DNA of 64,000 bases from NCBI GenBank assembly GCA_000436835.1, contig FR889155.1, forward strand, positions 33,051 through 97,050, given 5' to 3'. Positions within the stretch are counted from its first letter, which is position 1. Every line of letters begins with the position of its first letter. This document shows, piece by piece, positions 34,608-43,359 of the stretch. The translations under genes and the position numbers were made by a program. The notes beneath the pieces are model-generated. The model saw nothing but the letters and a program-made list of their open reading frames with translations. It did not search any database and was not told the origin of the DNA. Source of the DNA: Eubacterium sp. CAG:251 (GTDB taxonomy: Bacteria > Bacillota > Clostridia > Oscillospirales > Acutalibacteraceae).

Positions 34608-34640
34608 ATAACCGAGTAGGTCTCAGACTTACTCGGTTTC
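34608..34640. terminator. Bidirectional intrinsic terminator
   Basis: ACCGAGTAGGTCT pairs with AGACTTACTCGGT over all thirteen positions (one G-T pair), with A-rich sequence before and T-rich after. It separates the convergent HEPN gene (+) and the PHP gene (-). Confidence 0.9.
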
Positions 34641-34643
34641 TTT

Positions 34644-35405
34644 CTACAATTCAATTTTATCAAGCGGGGTTATATTTAAACTTTTTAAATATTTTTTCGC
34701 TCTTTCAAGGTTTTCTTTATCATCATAAACGTTAGGATTGTGAGCGTCAAGGCCGATAACAACGTCGTTTTTGACTTTGCTTACAATCTGCCAAAAATCA
34801 TTGTTAGGATAATTTCGCTTGTCAGTATATCCCAAAAAGTTAAATTCAAGCGGAATATCAAGCTTTTTAAGCTCATTTGCCATATATGTCATTTTTTGAA
34901 TATAAAGCTTATTGTCGCCCTTGAAATTAATCAAATCGGGGTGCGCAACATATGTGAAAAGTCCGCTTTTAGCGCCGAGAATTACCTGACTTATATATTT
35001 GTCGAGCACGGCAGGCGACTTAGTAGGTGAATCTGAATATATCGCATAATCCTCATATTCATTGTCAACATAATGCTGACCTAAAATCAAATAATCGTAA
35101 TCAAGACTTTTTAAAAACTCAATTTCCCTGTCAATAAGCCTCGGATAATATTCAAGCTCAAAGCCAAGCTTAATATCAATTTTTCCCTTGTATTTTTCCC
35201 TAAGTTCTTTTATGCTGTCAGCGTAATTTTGTGCGTCGCTCGGAAGCATTCTGAAACTGCTGACATAACCGTTTGGGAAAAGATACGGTGCATGGTCGGA
35301 AAAACCGATTAAATCATATCCGTTTTCAATCGCTTTGATTACATATTCCTCGTCAGTGCCTTTTGCGTGGTGGCAACGGTACGTATGTGTGTGAAGATTA
35401 AACAT
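34644..35405 (-). CDS. PHP-family phosphatase, histidinol-phosphatase-like
   Basis: A 253-residue metal-dependent phosphoesterase of the PHP family. LHTHTYRCHHAKG and FSDHAP carry the first metal ligands, LGFELEYYP the bridging acidic residue, LGQHY, YVAHPDL and GLDAHNP the rest. The length and motifs match HisJ-type histidinol-phosphatases, which would fill a step missing from the his operon at 52.9 kb. The gene, however, starts on the base after the galT stop codon, so it belongs to the galT transcript; a sugar-phosphate substrate is an alternative. Family firm, substrate open. Confidence 0.8.
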   Translation of the reverse strand: MFNLHTHTYRCHHAKGTDEEYVIKAIENGYDLIGFSDHAPYLFPNGYVSSFRMLPSDAQNYADSIKELREKYKGKIDIKLGFELEYYPRLIDREIEFLKSLDYDYLILGQHYVDNEYEDYAIYSDSPTKSPAVLDKYISQVILGAKSGLFTYVAHPDLINFKGDNKLYIQKMTYMANELKKLDIPLEFNFLGYTDKRNYPNNDFWQIVSKVKNDVVIGLDAHNPNVYDDKENLERAKKYLKSLNITPLDKIEL

Positions 35406-36893
35406 TTATTTCACGCTTTCGATAAATTTGATAAAGCCTGCTTTACCCTTGTCATTGCGAGAATAAACGCCGCACTGCTCAAGAATAGAAGTAAATACTA
35501 TTCCGATTTCTTTTTGCAAAATCTCCTCGCAATTGTCTGCTGTAATGTCGTACTTATTCATAATCATATCAGCCCACTGCTTGTGGCTTGCTATAGCCTC
35601 AATTGAGCCAATGTCCTTACCAGACGCCATTGCATCTTTAAGAAGCGCCATTTCGCCTTTAAGACGGCTTGGAAGCACTGCAAGGCCCATAACCTCGATA
35701 AGACCGATGTTTTCTCTTTTGATATGGTGATATTCAGGGTGTGGATGGTAAAACCCTAAAGGACATTCCTTAGTGGTAATATTGTTTCTTAAAACTAAGT
35801 CAAGCTCGAATTTGCCGTCCCTCATTCTTGCAATCGGGGTGATGGTGTTGTGCTTTTCACCGTTTGTTTCGGCATAAATGAATGAGTCCTCGTCTGTATA
35901 TCCTCTCCAAGCGGTAAGTATTTTATCTGCAAGCTCAACAAGCTCGAGCTTATCCTCGCTCGCAATTCTTATAACGCTCATAGGCCATTTAACTATGCCT
36001 GCTTTAACGTTTTCATAGCCTCTAAATTTAACCTCTGTTTCAATTGGCGCTTTAGCCATTGCAAATTCATAGTTTCCGCCTTGGAAATGTTCGTGAGTGA
36101 GGATTGAGCCGCCAACAATAGGCAAATCTGCATTTGAGCCTACAAAGTAGTGAGGGAAAAGCTCAACAAAATCAAGAAGCTTTTCAAATGCGCCTTTGTC
36201 TATTTTCATAGGTGTGTGCTCGGCATTAAATACTATGCAATGCTCGTTGTAGTATACATAAGGCGAATACTGCATAAAGAAATCGTCGCCGCCGAGTACC
36301 ATAGGAATAATTCTGTGGTTTTGACGTGCGGGATGGTTAATACGTCCTGCATAGCCCTCGTTTTCCTTGCATAAAAGGCATTTTGGGTATGATGCATTTT
36401 TCATTTTAAGCGCAGCGGCAATGGCTTTAGGGTCCTTTTCAGGCTTTGAAAGATTGATTGTAATGTCAATGTCGCCGTACTCTGTTTCAGTAATCCACTT
36501 TAAGTCGTTTTTAATTCTGTATCTTCTTATGTAGTCGCTGTCTTGGCTTAATTTGTAGTAAAAGTCTGTAGCCGCCTTAGGTGACTGTTCATAAAGAGAG
36601 TTGAATTTGTTGATAACATAGCTTGGCCTCGGAGTGATAAGACCCATAATTTTAGTGTCAAAAAGGTCACGGTAAACAACGCTGTCCTCGCAAAGTCCGT
36701 TTTCAACCGCATAATCAAGAATAACGGCTAAAATCTTTTCAAGGTCGCTTTCCTTTGCTTCACTTTCTTCGTAAGTGTCTAGCTTTAAAGCCTCGCAAAC
36801 TCTGTTGATTGCCCAAATTTCGTCCTCTGCTTCAAGCATTTTATTGTCAATGCCGTATTTAACAAGTGATTTTATTGCTTCAAAAATGTTCAT
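35406..36893 (-). CDS. galT: UDP-glucose-hexose-1-phosphate uridylyltransferase, Firmicute type
   Basis: Leloir-pathway enzyme exchanging UMP between UDP-glucose and galactose-1-phosphate. The 495-residue chain is the longer Firmicute class. SYPKCLLCKENEGYAGR, RIIPMVLGG and the active-site SILTHEHFQGGNYEF region are characteristic, and GFYHPHPEYHHIK lies near the C-terminus. The PHP gene follows without a gap. A promoter lies 32-60 bases upstream. galK and galE are not in this window. Galactose could come from host glycans, in keeping with the neighbouring sialidase. Confidence 0.94.
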   Translation of the reverse strand: MNIFEAIKSLVKYGIDNKMLEAEDEIWAINRVCEALKLDTYEESEAKESDLEKILAVILDYAVENGLCEDSVVYRDLFDTKIMGLITPRPSYVINKFNSLYEQSPKAATDFYYKLSQDSDYIRRYRIKNDLKWITETEYGDIDITINLSKPEKDPKAIAAALKMKNASYPKCLLCKENEGYAGRINHPARQNHRIIPMVLGGDDFFMQYSPYVYYNEHCIVFNAEHTPMKIDKGAFEKLLDFVELFPHYFVGSNADLPIVGGSILTHEHFQGGNYEFAMAKAPIETEVKFRGYENVKAGIVKWPMSVIRIASEDKLELVELADKILTAWRGYTDEDSFIYAETNGEKHNTITPIARMRDGKFELDLVLRNNITTKECPLGFYHPHPEYHHIKRENIGLIEVMGLAVLPSRLKGEMALLKDAMASGKDIGSIEAIASHKQWADMIMNKYDITADNCEEILQKEIGIVFTSILEQCGVYSRNDKGKAGFIKFIESVK

Positions 36894-36924
36894 ATCTATC
36901 TCTCTTTTCTGATTTTTCGTGTAT

Positions 36925-36953
36925 ATTATAATGTTTATTTATATTATTTTCAA
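36925..36953 (-). promoter_or_regulatory. galT promoter
   Basis: On the minus strand TTGAAA (36953-36948) and TATAAT (36930-36925) are separated by 17 bases, directing transcription towards galT and the PHP gene. Confidence 0.75.
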
Positions 36954-36980
36954 TAATTATTTAGTTAATTTTGTCTATTT

Positions 36981-38327
36981 TTATATCAAGTCTTTGATTT
37001 TATATTTCTTAAACAAAATAAACGAACTTGGCTCGGATTCGTATAAAATTCCTATGTGCTCATCATCAATTCTTGTAAGGCAGGAATAGGCGAAAAAGCC
37101 TTTGTTTACCTCGGTTTCGCTGTACCAATTAATGCCTGCCACTCTGCCCTTAGCCTTGTAGAATTTGCCGACGGTAATCACACCGTTTGAACGTGTTTTG
37201 TCATTGGGATGCGAGCAAAAAACATAGTCGCCGATGCTGATTACACTCTTTTGGCATTTCGGGGCATAAAGGTCTGTTTTGCCTGCGTTTATCCACGTTT
37301 TGCCGTCATCGTAGGAGATTGACATAGGCGTTTTGCCATATCTTTTTGCCCTGCCAAGCCCGATTATTGCGCCGCTCGGCGCTTGTACCATTTGCCATTC
37401 GTCAACATTTTCGGCATAAGGGTGACCCGCCATTCTGTGCCAATTTTCGCCGTCGTCAATTGAGTAAATTGATACAGTCTGCTTTCTGTCAACGTAAAGC
37501 GGCATGATAACTCTGCCTTTGTGAGTGGTAAGTCCTACACCCGGCGCAACGCCTAAAAATGTTCCGTCCTGCTTAATTAAAACCTGACCTGTAATGTCCT
37601 TCGGCTTGCTCCAGGTTTTGCCGTTGTCAGAGCTTCTCAAAAGATATAAATAACTTCTTTTCGGTGCCTTGAGAGGTGCACCGAATGTTGTTTTTGCCCC
37701 GGCTTCGTTAATATTTGACGGCGACTTGCCGTTTAAATGAATGTTGCCGAGATAAGCCTCACCGCTATATAATTCTCCGCTTTCATAGTCAACGGTCATA
37801 CCCGTATCTGTGTATCGGTGGTTTAGCACGTGACCGCTTTTGTCTATAACGTAAAATTTTCCGTCTCTGTCATAAAGAGTAGGGCGCATTTCTTTATTGT
37901 AAAGCGCATAAGGCGCTTTCTTTTTGTCAAGTATACTTCTTTTGTGAAGTCCTTTGCATTCGGGATAAAAATCAACCAAAAGCAATACGTCGCCGTTTGG
38001 AGCAATTGCCATGCAAGGGTCAATGTAAAAAGCAGAGCCGTAACACTCGTCGCTGAGCATTGTTTTTCTTGCGGGCGGTATAGCAATAATTTGAATGTCG
38101 CTCCATGTCTCTCCGCCGTCCTCGCTTCTTCTTATCGCAAGTTCAATATATCCCCAGTCAGCACCGCAGCTTTGCCTGTCAATAGCAGCAATAAGCGTGT
38201 TGCCGCTTCTGATAAGGCTTGGAATACGAAACGCATTTCCGCCGTTTGAACCATCGCTCAGCGTTGTTAATTTTTTGTCTAAAAAATCAGGATTGTTTCC
38301 GCAAAATATTACTTTTTCACCGCTCAT
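36981..38327 (-). CDS. GH33 sialidase (exo-alpha-sialidase), cytosolic
   Basis: A 448-residue six-bladed propeller sialidase. The FRIP motif is FRIPS near residue 33, and four Asp boxes are visible: SEDGGETW, SSDNGKTW, SIDDGENW and SYDDGKTW. EWQMVQAPSG holds the region of the catalytic glutamate. No signal peptide or membrane segment is seen, so it would cleave imported sialylated oligosaccharides or act after lysis. The frame reaches back to 38405, but AGAGGT lies before the ATG at 38327. A possible promoter on this strand is TTTCAA-17-TATTAT about 45 bases upstream. No sialic-acid catabolic (nan) genes are in the window. Confidence 0.88.
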   Translation of the reverse strand: MSGEKVIFCGNNPDFLDKKLTTLSDGSNGGNAFRIPSLIRSGNTLIAAIDRQSCGADWGYIELAIRRSEDGGETWSDIQIIAIPPARKTMLSDECYGSAFYIDPCMAIAPNGDVLLLVDFYPECKGLHKRSILDKKKAPYALYNKEMRPTLYDRDGKFYVIDKSGHVLNHRYTDTGMTVDYESGELYSGEAYLGNIHLNGKSPSNINEAGAKTTFGAPLKAPKRSYLYLLRSSDNGKTWSKPKDITGQVLIKQDGTFLGVAPGVGLTTHKGRVIMPLYVDRKQTVSIYSIDDGENWHRMAGHPYAENVDEWQMVQAPSGAIIGLGRAKRYGKTPMSISYDDGKTWINAGKTDLYAPKCQKSVISIGDYVFCSHPNDKTRSNGVITVGKFYKAKGRVAGINWYSETEVNKGFFAYSCLTRIDDEHIGILYESEPSSFILFKKYKIKDLI

Positions 38328-38470
38328 AATTAAGACCTCTAAAATATTTTCTGAGACTATAATATCATAAGCTGAATTTTTTTGAAAGAGTATTTTATAA
38401 AACACTTGAAAATCTTTCCTTAAACAGTTACAATATAATGGAAATATTAAAGAAAAGGAGGAATTGTAAT

Positions 38471-39679
38471 ATGCTTTGGGAACTTAAAAAGATTTGGTAC
38501 AGAATTTACCAGAGAGTTTTTAAGGTTGCAATGTGTTTTATGGATTGGTCCGAGCCTCAACTTCTTGAAGGCGCAGGCAGTATTCTTAAATTGCCTGAGT
38601 TCATAAAGAGCAAAGGTGTCAACAAGGTTTTAGTCGTGACTGATAAAGGGCTTATGAGCTTAAATCTTCTTGATCCTTTATTCAAGAAACTGGAAGAAGT
38701 TGGAGTAGAGTACGTTGTTTATGACGGTGTTCAGCCTAACCCTACTATCCCTAACATTGAAGAATGTAAGGATATGTATGTTCAAAACAACTGTCAGGGC
38801 ATTATAGCATTCGGCGGCGGTTCTTCAATGGACTGCGCTAAGGCAGCAGGTGCAAGGGTTGTAAAGCCTAAGCAGTCTGTTCGTGCTATGAGAGGTCAGC
38901 TTAAAGTTCATAAGGCACTTCCGCCGTTCTTCGCTGTTCCTACAACAGCAGGTACAGGTTCGGAAACAACTGTAGCAGCAGTAGTTACCGACCCTGAAAC
39001 TCACGAGAAGAATGCCATTAACGATACTTGTCTCAGACCTAAGTACGCTGTACTTGACCCTGAGCTTACAGTTGGCTTGCCGCCTCATATTACTTCTACA
39101 ACAGGTATGGACGCTCTCACTCACGCAGTTGAGGCTTATATCGGTAAGAGTAATACTAAGGATACAATCATGGAAGCTGAAGAAGCTACAAAGCTTATTT
39201 TTGACAATATCGAAGAGGCATACAATAACGGCAAGAACCTTGAGGCAAGAGGTAATATGCTTAAAGGCTCATACCTTGCAGGTCGTGCATTTACTCACGC
39301 TTATGTAGGTTATGTTCACGCTATTGCTCATAATCTCGGCGGCTTATACGGCACACCTCACGGCTTGGCTAACGCAGTTATTTTACCTTATGTTCTCGAT
39401 TACTATGCAGACGCAGCTTATCCTCAGCTTGCAAAGCTTGCAGATATCGTAGGCGTCGGCAAAGGACTTGACACAGCAGGCAAGGGCAAGGCATTTATTG
39501 AGGCTATCAGAACTCTTAACAAGAATATGAATATTCCTGAAAAGTTCGATTTCATCAAGGAAGAAGATTTACCTATTCTTATTGAGCGTGCTCTTAAGGA
39601 AGGTAATCCGCTTTACCCTGTACCTAAGATTATGGATAAGAAGGATTGCGAAGCAGTTATTCGCTCCTTTATGGCTTAA
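38471..39679 (+). CDS. Iron-containing alcohol dehydrogenase
   Basis: A 402-residue group III (iron-activated) dehydrogenase that interconverts alcohols or aldehydes with NAD(P)H. IAFGGGSSMDCAKA is the nucleotide-binding loop, PTTAGTGSETT follows, and metal ligands lie in TGMDALTHAVEAY and the HAIAHNLGGLYGTPHG stretch. AAAGGAGGAATTG precedes the ATG at 38471; the longer frame from 38438 has no support. TATAAT at 38434-38439 may be its -10 box. Substrate is not readable from sequence; ethanol or butanol metabolism is usual for relatives. It is divergent from the sialidase gene. Confidence 0.93.
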   Translation: MLWELKKIWYRIYQRVFKVAMCFMDWSEPQLLEGAGSILKLPEFIKSKGVNKVLVVTDKGLMSLNLLDPLFKKLEEVGVEYVVYDGVQPNPTIPNIEECKDMYVQNNCQGIIAFGGGSSMDCAKAAGARVVKPKQSVRAMRGQLKVHKALPPFFAVPTTAGTGSETTVAAVVTDPETHEKNAINDTCLRPKYAVLDPELTVGLPPHITSTTGMDALTHAVEAYIGKSNTKDTIMEAEEATKLIFDNIEEAYNNGKNLEARGNMLKGSYLAGRAFTHAYVGYVHAIAHNLGGLYGTPHGLANAVILPYVLDYYADAAYPQLAKLADIVGVGKGLDTAGKGKAFIEAIRTLNKNMNIPEKFDFIKEEDLPILIERALKEGNPLYPVPKIMDKKDCEAVIRSFMA

Positions 39680-39705
39680 TCTCAGTATATTTAATATACA
39701 TAAAA

Positions 39706-39741
39706 TAATAGACAGTTGATTAATTTCGGCTGTCTATTTCT
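39706..39741 (+). terminator. Intrinsic terminator of the alcohol dehydrogenase gene
   Basis: AATAGACAG and CTGTCTATT pair around a 14-base loop and T-rich sequence follows. It ends the dehydrogenase transcript. Confidence 0.75.
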
Positions 39742-39760
39742 GTTTTTGTCGTTAAATTAC

Positions 39761-39789
39761 TTGAATATTTTGTCTAAATATGCTATATT
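39761..39789 (+). promoter_or_regulatory. Promoter of the leucine-rich surface protein
   Basis: TTGAAT at 39761-39766 and TATATT at 39784-39789 lie 17 bases apart, giving a start near 39796 and a 45-base leader. Confidence 0.65.
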
Positions 39790-39840
39790 TTATGTGTATA
39801 GTTACGTTTAAACTGTCTATTTTATTTACTTGGGTGAATT

Positions 39841-42393
39841 ATGATGAAAAAAATTACTTCTTTGATTATAGTTCTTGCTATGCTTGTGACTACTCTTTTT
39901 TGCTTTAATGTAACGTCGGCTTTTGCCGCTAAACCAACAAGCGGTACGTGTGGCAATAATGTTAAGTGGAATTTGAACACAACTACGGGTGTTCTTACTC
40001 TTACGGGCAAGGGCGCTACTAAGGATTACGGCGAAACTGCACTTAAAGGGATTGCTCCTTGGAATGAATCAAGAGAATTGATTAAGAGTATTGTAGTAGG
40101 CGAGGGCATTACTTCACTCGGTCAGCTTCTTTTCAATAAATGTACTGTTGCCGAGAGCGTTTCCCTGCCGTCAACGCTTACTAAGATGAGCGATACTAAA
40201 GTTGCAAAATACGGTACATTCCGTGAGTGCACATCACTTAAGACTGTAACAATGCCTGCCAATCTTGAAATGATTGGTCCGTATTGCTTCCTTGACTGTA
40301 CTGCGCTTACTACAGTTATTTTAAATGATAAGCTTACTTCTATCGGCACTTATGCGTTTAACGGTTGTACTGCGCTTAAATCAATTAAATTTCCGGACAG
40401 CCTTACCTCTATCGGATTAAGCTCTTTTGAAGGCTGCACGGACCTTACTACTGTTACTTACGGTATGGGCATGACCGAAACAGGTAATATGGCATTCAGA
40501 AATGCAAGCGTATCTAAAATTAATTTTTCATCAACAATTACCGAAATATCACCGTGGGGCTTTTTTGGCTGTAACTTTGTTAAACTTGAAATTCCCGAAA
40601 CCGTAACAAAAATTAATATTCGTGGTTTTGCAAACTGTACCGCTTTGCAGGAGGTTACGGTTCATAATCCAAACTGCGTATTTGACGGTATCGGTCAAGC
40701 CGATGCAAGCGGCGGTAAAGACCCTTTCAACGGCTCTCAGCAAAGCCTTGTTGTTAAGGGGCACTCAAATTCAACTGCCCAAGCCTATGCTAAAGCAAAG
40801 GGTTATAAATTTGTAAGTATTGATGCGTGCGACCACGCTTCTACTCATGAGGTTATTACTCTTGAACCGACATGTACCCAAAAAGGTACTACTACCCAGG
40901 TGTGCGACAACTGCGGTTTCGTAGTGTCCAAAGCAGAACTTCCTGCAAAAGGACACACTTATGAAACTGTTGAAACAGAGGATAATACCGCTGTAGACGG
41001 GCATAAATATGAATATCAAAAATGCTCTGTATGCAACAATGAAAATACCGTTATTACTCACGTGGCATTTGTTGACGGCTACTATGATTATGATTGTACC
41101 GCCACTTGCACAATGCCGGGCATTGAAAAGAAAACCTGTAAGGTTAACGGTTGCGGCAAGGTTGAACGAAATGCTGTTGCAAGGGCAGGACATAAGATTG
41201 AAAATCCAACCGTAACCAAAGCGGCAACCTGTACCGAAGCAGGCGAGGAAAAGGGCAAGTGCTCTGTCTGTGGGAAGGAAGTAACGCAAACCGTTCCCGC
41301 TCTCGGCCATACTTTTTCAGATGTAACCGAAACACTTGATAATACCGCTGTTGACGGTCATACTTATGTTGTTAAAACCTGTACCGTATGCAATCAAAAG
41401 GAGTCTACTCCTACCCATGTTGCGTGGGTTGAGGGTCAGTATACTTCAACTGTTGTTACCAAGCCGAGCTGCACAATTAACGGACTTCAAATCGATACCT
41501 GCAAAATTTGTAAAGAAGTTAGAAACGTAACTCTTCCTGCTAACGGCGAACACGTTTGGGAGGAAACAAGCAGGACTGCCCCTACCTGCACCGCAGCAGG
41601 TAAAATTTATTATAAATGCAAAAACTGTAATCTTACCAAGAGCGAAAATATTGAGGCTTTAGGCCATGATAATGTTCAGCAATCTGTTGTTGAACCTACT
41701 TGCACCACAGCCGGATATACTACATATAAATGCTCACGTTGCGGCGCAACTTCTAAGGTTGAAAGTACGGCATTGGGCCATACGCCTGCAGAGAACAGTT
41801 ATGTTGTAACCACCGAGCCGACATGCACCACGGCGGGTGCGGCAAATGCTACTTGCGCAAGGTGCGGTGAGAAATATGATGTTGTGCTTAATGCACTCGG
41901 TCACGATTATGTCGATAATGATACACCTGTTGAGGAACATCCCGGTCATGTTTACAGAATGACTGCGTGCTCACGTTGCAAAAATGTTAAATCTCAGGGC
42001 TTTGTTCATACAGAATGGATAGAGGGCGAGTATACAACACAAACACTTATTCAAGGCAGTTGTACCGTTTCTGCAAGGTATCAGGATACCTGCACTTACT
42101 GTAATGAAAAGAGAATACGTACCGTTGAGGCGACGGGTAAGCATACTTATTCTTACACGAAATATGATGCAGCTTCTGACAGGCTTGTTTATACTTGTTC
42201 GGTTTGCGGCAATGAAAATAAGGTTGCGCCGTTGGTTGTTAATGCTGCATTTATCAGGTTTGTAAACAGTAAAACCGCAGACGTTGCAACAGGCTATCTT
42301 TATGACCTTACAAATGACGGTATGATTAATGCCAAGGACTATGCAGTTCTTAATAAGGTGGTTAAGACGTCAAAATCAAAGACGAAAAACTGA
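39841..42393 (+). CDS. Secreted BspA-like leucine-rich protein with Cys-x2-Cys array and dockerin-like end
   Basis: An 850-residue exported protein. Residues 1-30 are a signal peptide ending AFA. A domain starting SGTCGNNVKWNLNTTTGVL leads into BspA-type (LRR_5) leucine-rich repeats over about 60-300 (for example LTSIGTYAFNGCTALKSI). From 330 to 810 come about a dozen cysteine knuckles, mostly Cys-x2-Cys, spaced 30-60 residues with the pattern PTCT-x2-G and LGH between. The C-terminus has one dockerin-like calcium repeat, DLTNDGMINAKDYAVL, where true dockerins have two. It probably sits on or near the cell surface and binds host or cell-wall partners. ATG at 39841 or 39844 is equally possible; GGGTGA is the ribosome site. 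Confidence 0.85.
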   Translation: MMKKITSLIIVLAMLVTTLFCFNVTSAFAAKPTSGTCGNNVKWNLNTTTGVLTLTGKGATKDYGETALKGIAPWNESRELIKSIVVGEGITSLGQLLFNKCTVAESVSLPSTLTKMSDTKVAKYGTFRECTSLKTVTMPANLEMIGPYCFLDCTALTTVILNDKLTSIGTYAFNGCTALKSIKFPDSLTSIGLSSFEGCTDLTTVTYGMGMTETGNMAFRNASVSKINFSSTITEISPWGFFGCNFVKLEIPETVTKINIRGFANCTALQEVTVHNPNCVFDGIGQADASGGKDPFNGSQQSLVVKGHSNSTAQAYAKAKGYKFVSIDACDHASTHEVITLEPTCTQKGTTTQVCDNCGFVVSKAELPAKGHTYETVETEDNTAVDGHKYEYQKCSVCNNENTVITHVAFVDGYYDYDCTATCTMPGIEKKTCKVNGCGKVERNAVARAGHKIENPTVTKAATCTEAGEEKGKCSVCGKEVTQTVPALGHTFSDVTETLDNTAVDGHTYVVKTCTVCNQKESTPTHVAWVEGQYTSTVVTKPSCTINGLQIDTCKICKEVRNVTLPANGEHVWEETSRTAPTCTAAGKIYYKCKNCNLTKSENIEALGHDNVQQSVVEPTCTTAGYTTYKCSRCGATSKVESTALGHTPAENSYVVTTEPTCTTAGAANATCARCGEKYDVVLNALGHDYVDNDTPVEEHPGHVYRMTACSRCKNVKSQGFVHTEWIEGEYTTQTLIQGSCTVSARYQDTCTYCNEKRIRTVEATGKHTYSYTKYDAASDRLVYTCSVCGNENKVAPLVVNAAFIRFVNSKTADVATGYLYDLTNDGMINAKDYAVLNKVVKTSKSKTKN

Positions 42394-42408
42394 TAATTCA
42401 AACAGATT

Positions 42409-42444
42409 TTACCGACAGAGTTTATACTTTGTCGGTATTTTTTT
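42409..42444 (+). terminator. Intrinsic terminator of the leucine-rich protein gene
   Basis: TACCGACA pairs with TGTCGGTA, with a loop of about 11 bases, followed by seven T. Confidence 0.88.
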
Positions 42445-42496
42445 GGAATTTTTTGTGTTTGTAACTATTTTTTAATAATATATTTTAATATTAATA

Positions 42497-42525
42497 TTTA
42501 CTTTACGTTAATTTTATATTATTAT
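42497..42525 (+). promoter_or_regulatory. Possible promoter of the pyrH-polC operon
   Basis: TTTACT at 42497-42502 and TATTAT at 42520-42525 are 17 bases apart in a very A+T-rich region 40 bases before the pyrH ATG. Other registers in this sequence are possible, so the call is tentative. Confidence 0.4.
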
Positions 42526-42566
42526 ATAAAAGAAGAAAAACGACTCTTTTAATCGGAGGTATAAAA

Positions 42567-43274
42567 ATGAGCATTGCTTATAAAAGAATTTTACTTAAAC
42601 TCAGCGGCGAAGTGCTTGCAGGCGAAAAGAAAACCGGTATTGATAATGATACTGTAGTTACTATTTGCAAATCTGTTAAGAAGATTGCCGATATGGGCGT
42701 CGAGGTCGGCATTGTTGTCGGCGGCGGCAATTTTTGGCGTGGCAGAACGAGCGAGCATATGGACAGAACAAGGGCTGACCATATCGGTATGCTTGCAACC
42801 GCTATGAACTCACTTGCACTTTGCGACGCACTTGAACAACTCGGTGCAGACGTCAGAGTTCAAACGGCAATTGAAATGCGCCAAATCGCCGAGCCTTATA
42901 TCCGTAACAAGGCAATACGTCATTTCCAAAAGGGCAGAATTGTTATTTTCGGCTGCGGTACAGGTTCACCGTTCTTTTCAACAGATACTGCCGCTGCTTT
43001 GCGTGCGGTTGAAATTAATGCCGATGTCCTTCTTAAGGCTACAAATGTTGACGGCGTTTATGATAAAGACCCTAATAAATTTGACGACGCAGTTAAGTTT
43101 GATAATGTAACATTTAAAGAAGTTCTTGCAAAGGATATCAAAGTTATGGATTCAACTGCATTTTCACTTTGTAAGGACAACGATTTGTCAATCCTTGTAT
43201 TTGACCTTACAGACCCTGAAAATATCGTTAAGGCTGTATCGGGCGAGGCAATCGGAACACTCGTTCAAAATTAA
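42567..43274 (+). CDS. pyrH: Uridylate kinase
   Basis: Hexameric UMP kinase of pyrimidine nucleotide synthesis, 235 residues, amino-acid-kinase fold. KRILLKLSGEVLAGE opens the chain, GIVVGGGNFWRGR is the glycine-rich loop, GCGTGSPFFSTDTAAALRA and KATNVDGVYDKDP are the UMP and ATP sites. CGGAGGT precedes the ATG. It begins the conserved run pyrH-frr-uppS-cdsA-dxr-rseP-ispG-polC, here detached from rpsB-tsf. Confidence 0.98.
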   Translation: MSIAYKRILLKLSGEVLAGEKKTGIDNDTVVTICKSVKKIADMGVEVGIVVGGGNFWRGRTSEHMDRTRADHIGMLATAMNSLALCDALEQLGADVRVQTAIEMRQIAEPYIRNKAIRHFQKGRIVIFGCGTGSPFFSTDTAAALRAVEINADVLLKATNVDGVYDKDPNKFDDAVKFDNVTFKEVLAKDIKVMDSTAFSLCKDNDLSILVFDLTDPENIVKAVSGEAIGTLVQN

Positions 43275-43296
43275 ATTTAATCGGACTTTTTAAAAC

Positions 43297-43319
43297 CGTA
43301 GGGGCGAACATTGTTCGCC
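43297..43319. repeat. GGCGAAC intergenic hairpin, pyrH-frr gap
   Basis: GTAGG then GGCGAAC-ATT-GTTCGCC, a perfect seven-base stem. The same core is found at 21727 and, with one change, at 44749. It lies within an operon and has no T run, so it is unlikely to be a terminator. Confidence 0.7.
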
Positions 43320-43359
43320 AGAAAAAAACAATAACATTTACTATAGAGAGGTATTCACA

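Noticed and set aside
38328..38405. A longer N-terminus for the sialidase
   Set aside because: The extra 26 codons are A+T-rich, lack a ribosome site and do not resemble the family; AGAGGT supports the ATG at 38327.
40771..41310. A 179-codon minus-strand frame within the leucine-rich protein gene
   Set aside because: Antisense to the Cys-x2-Cys repeats; its apparent Cys and Phe runs are produced by the repeat. No independent signals.
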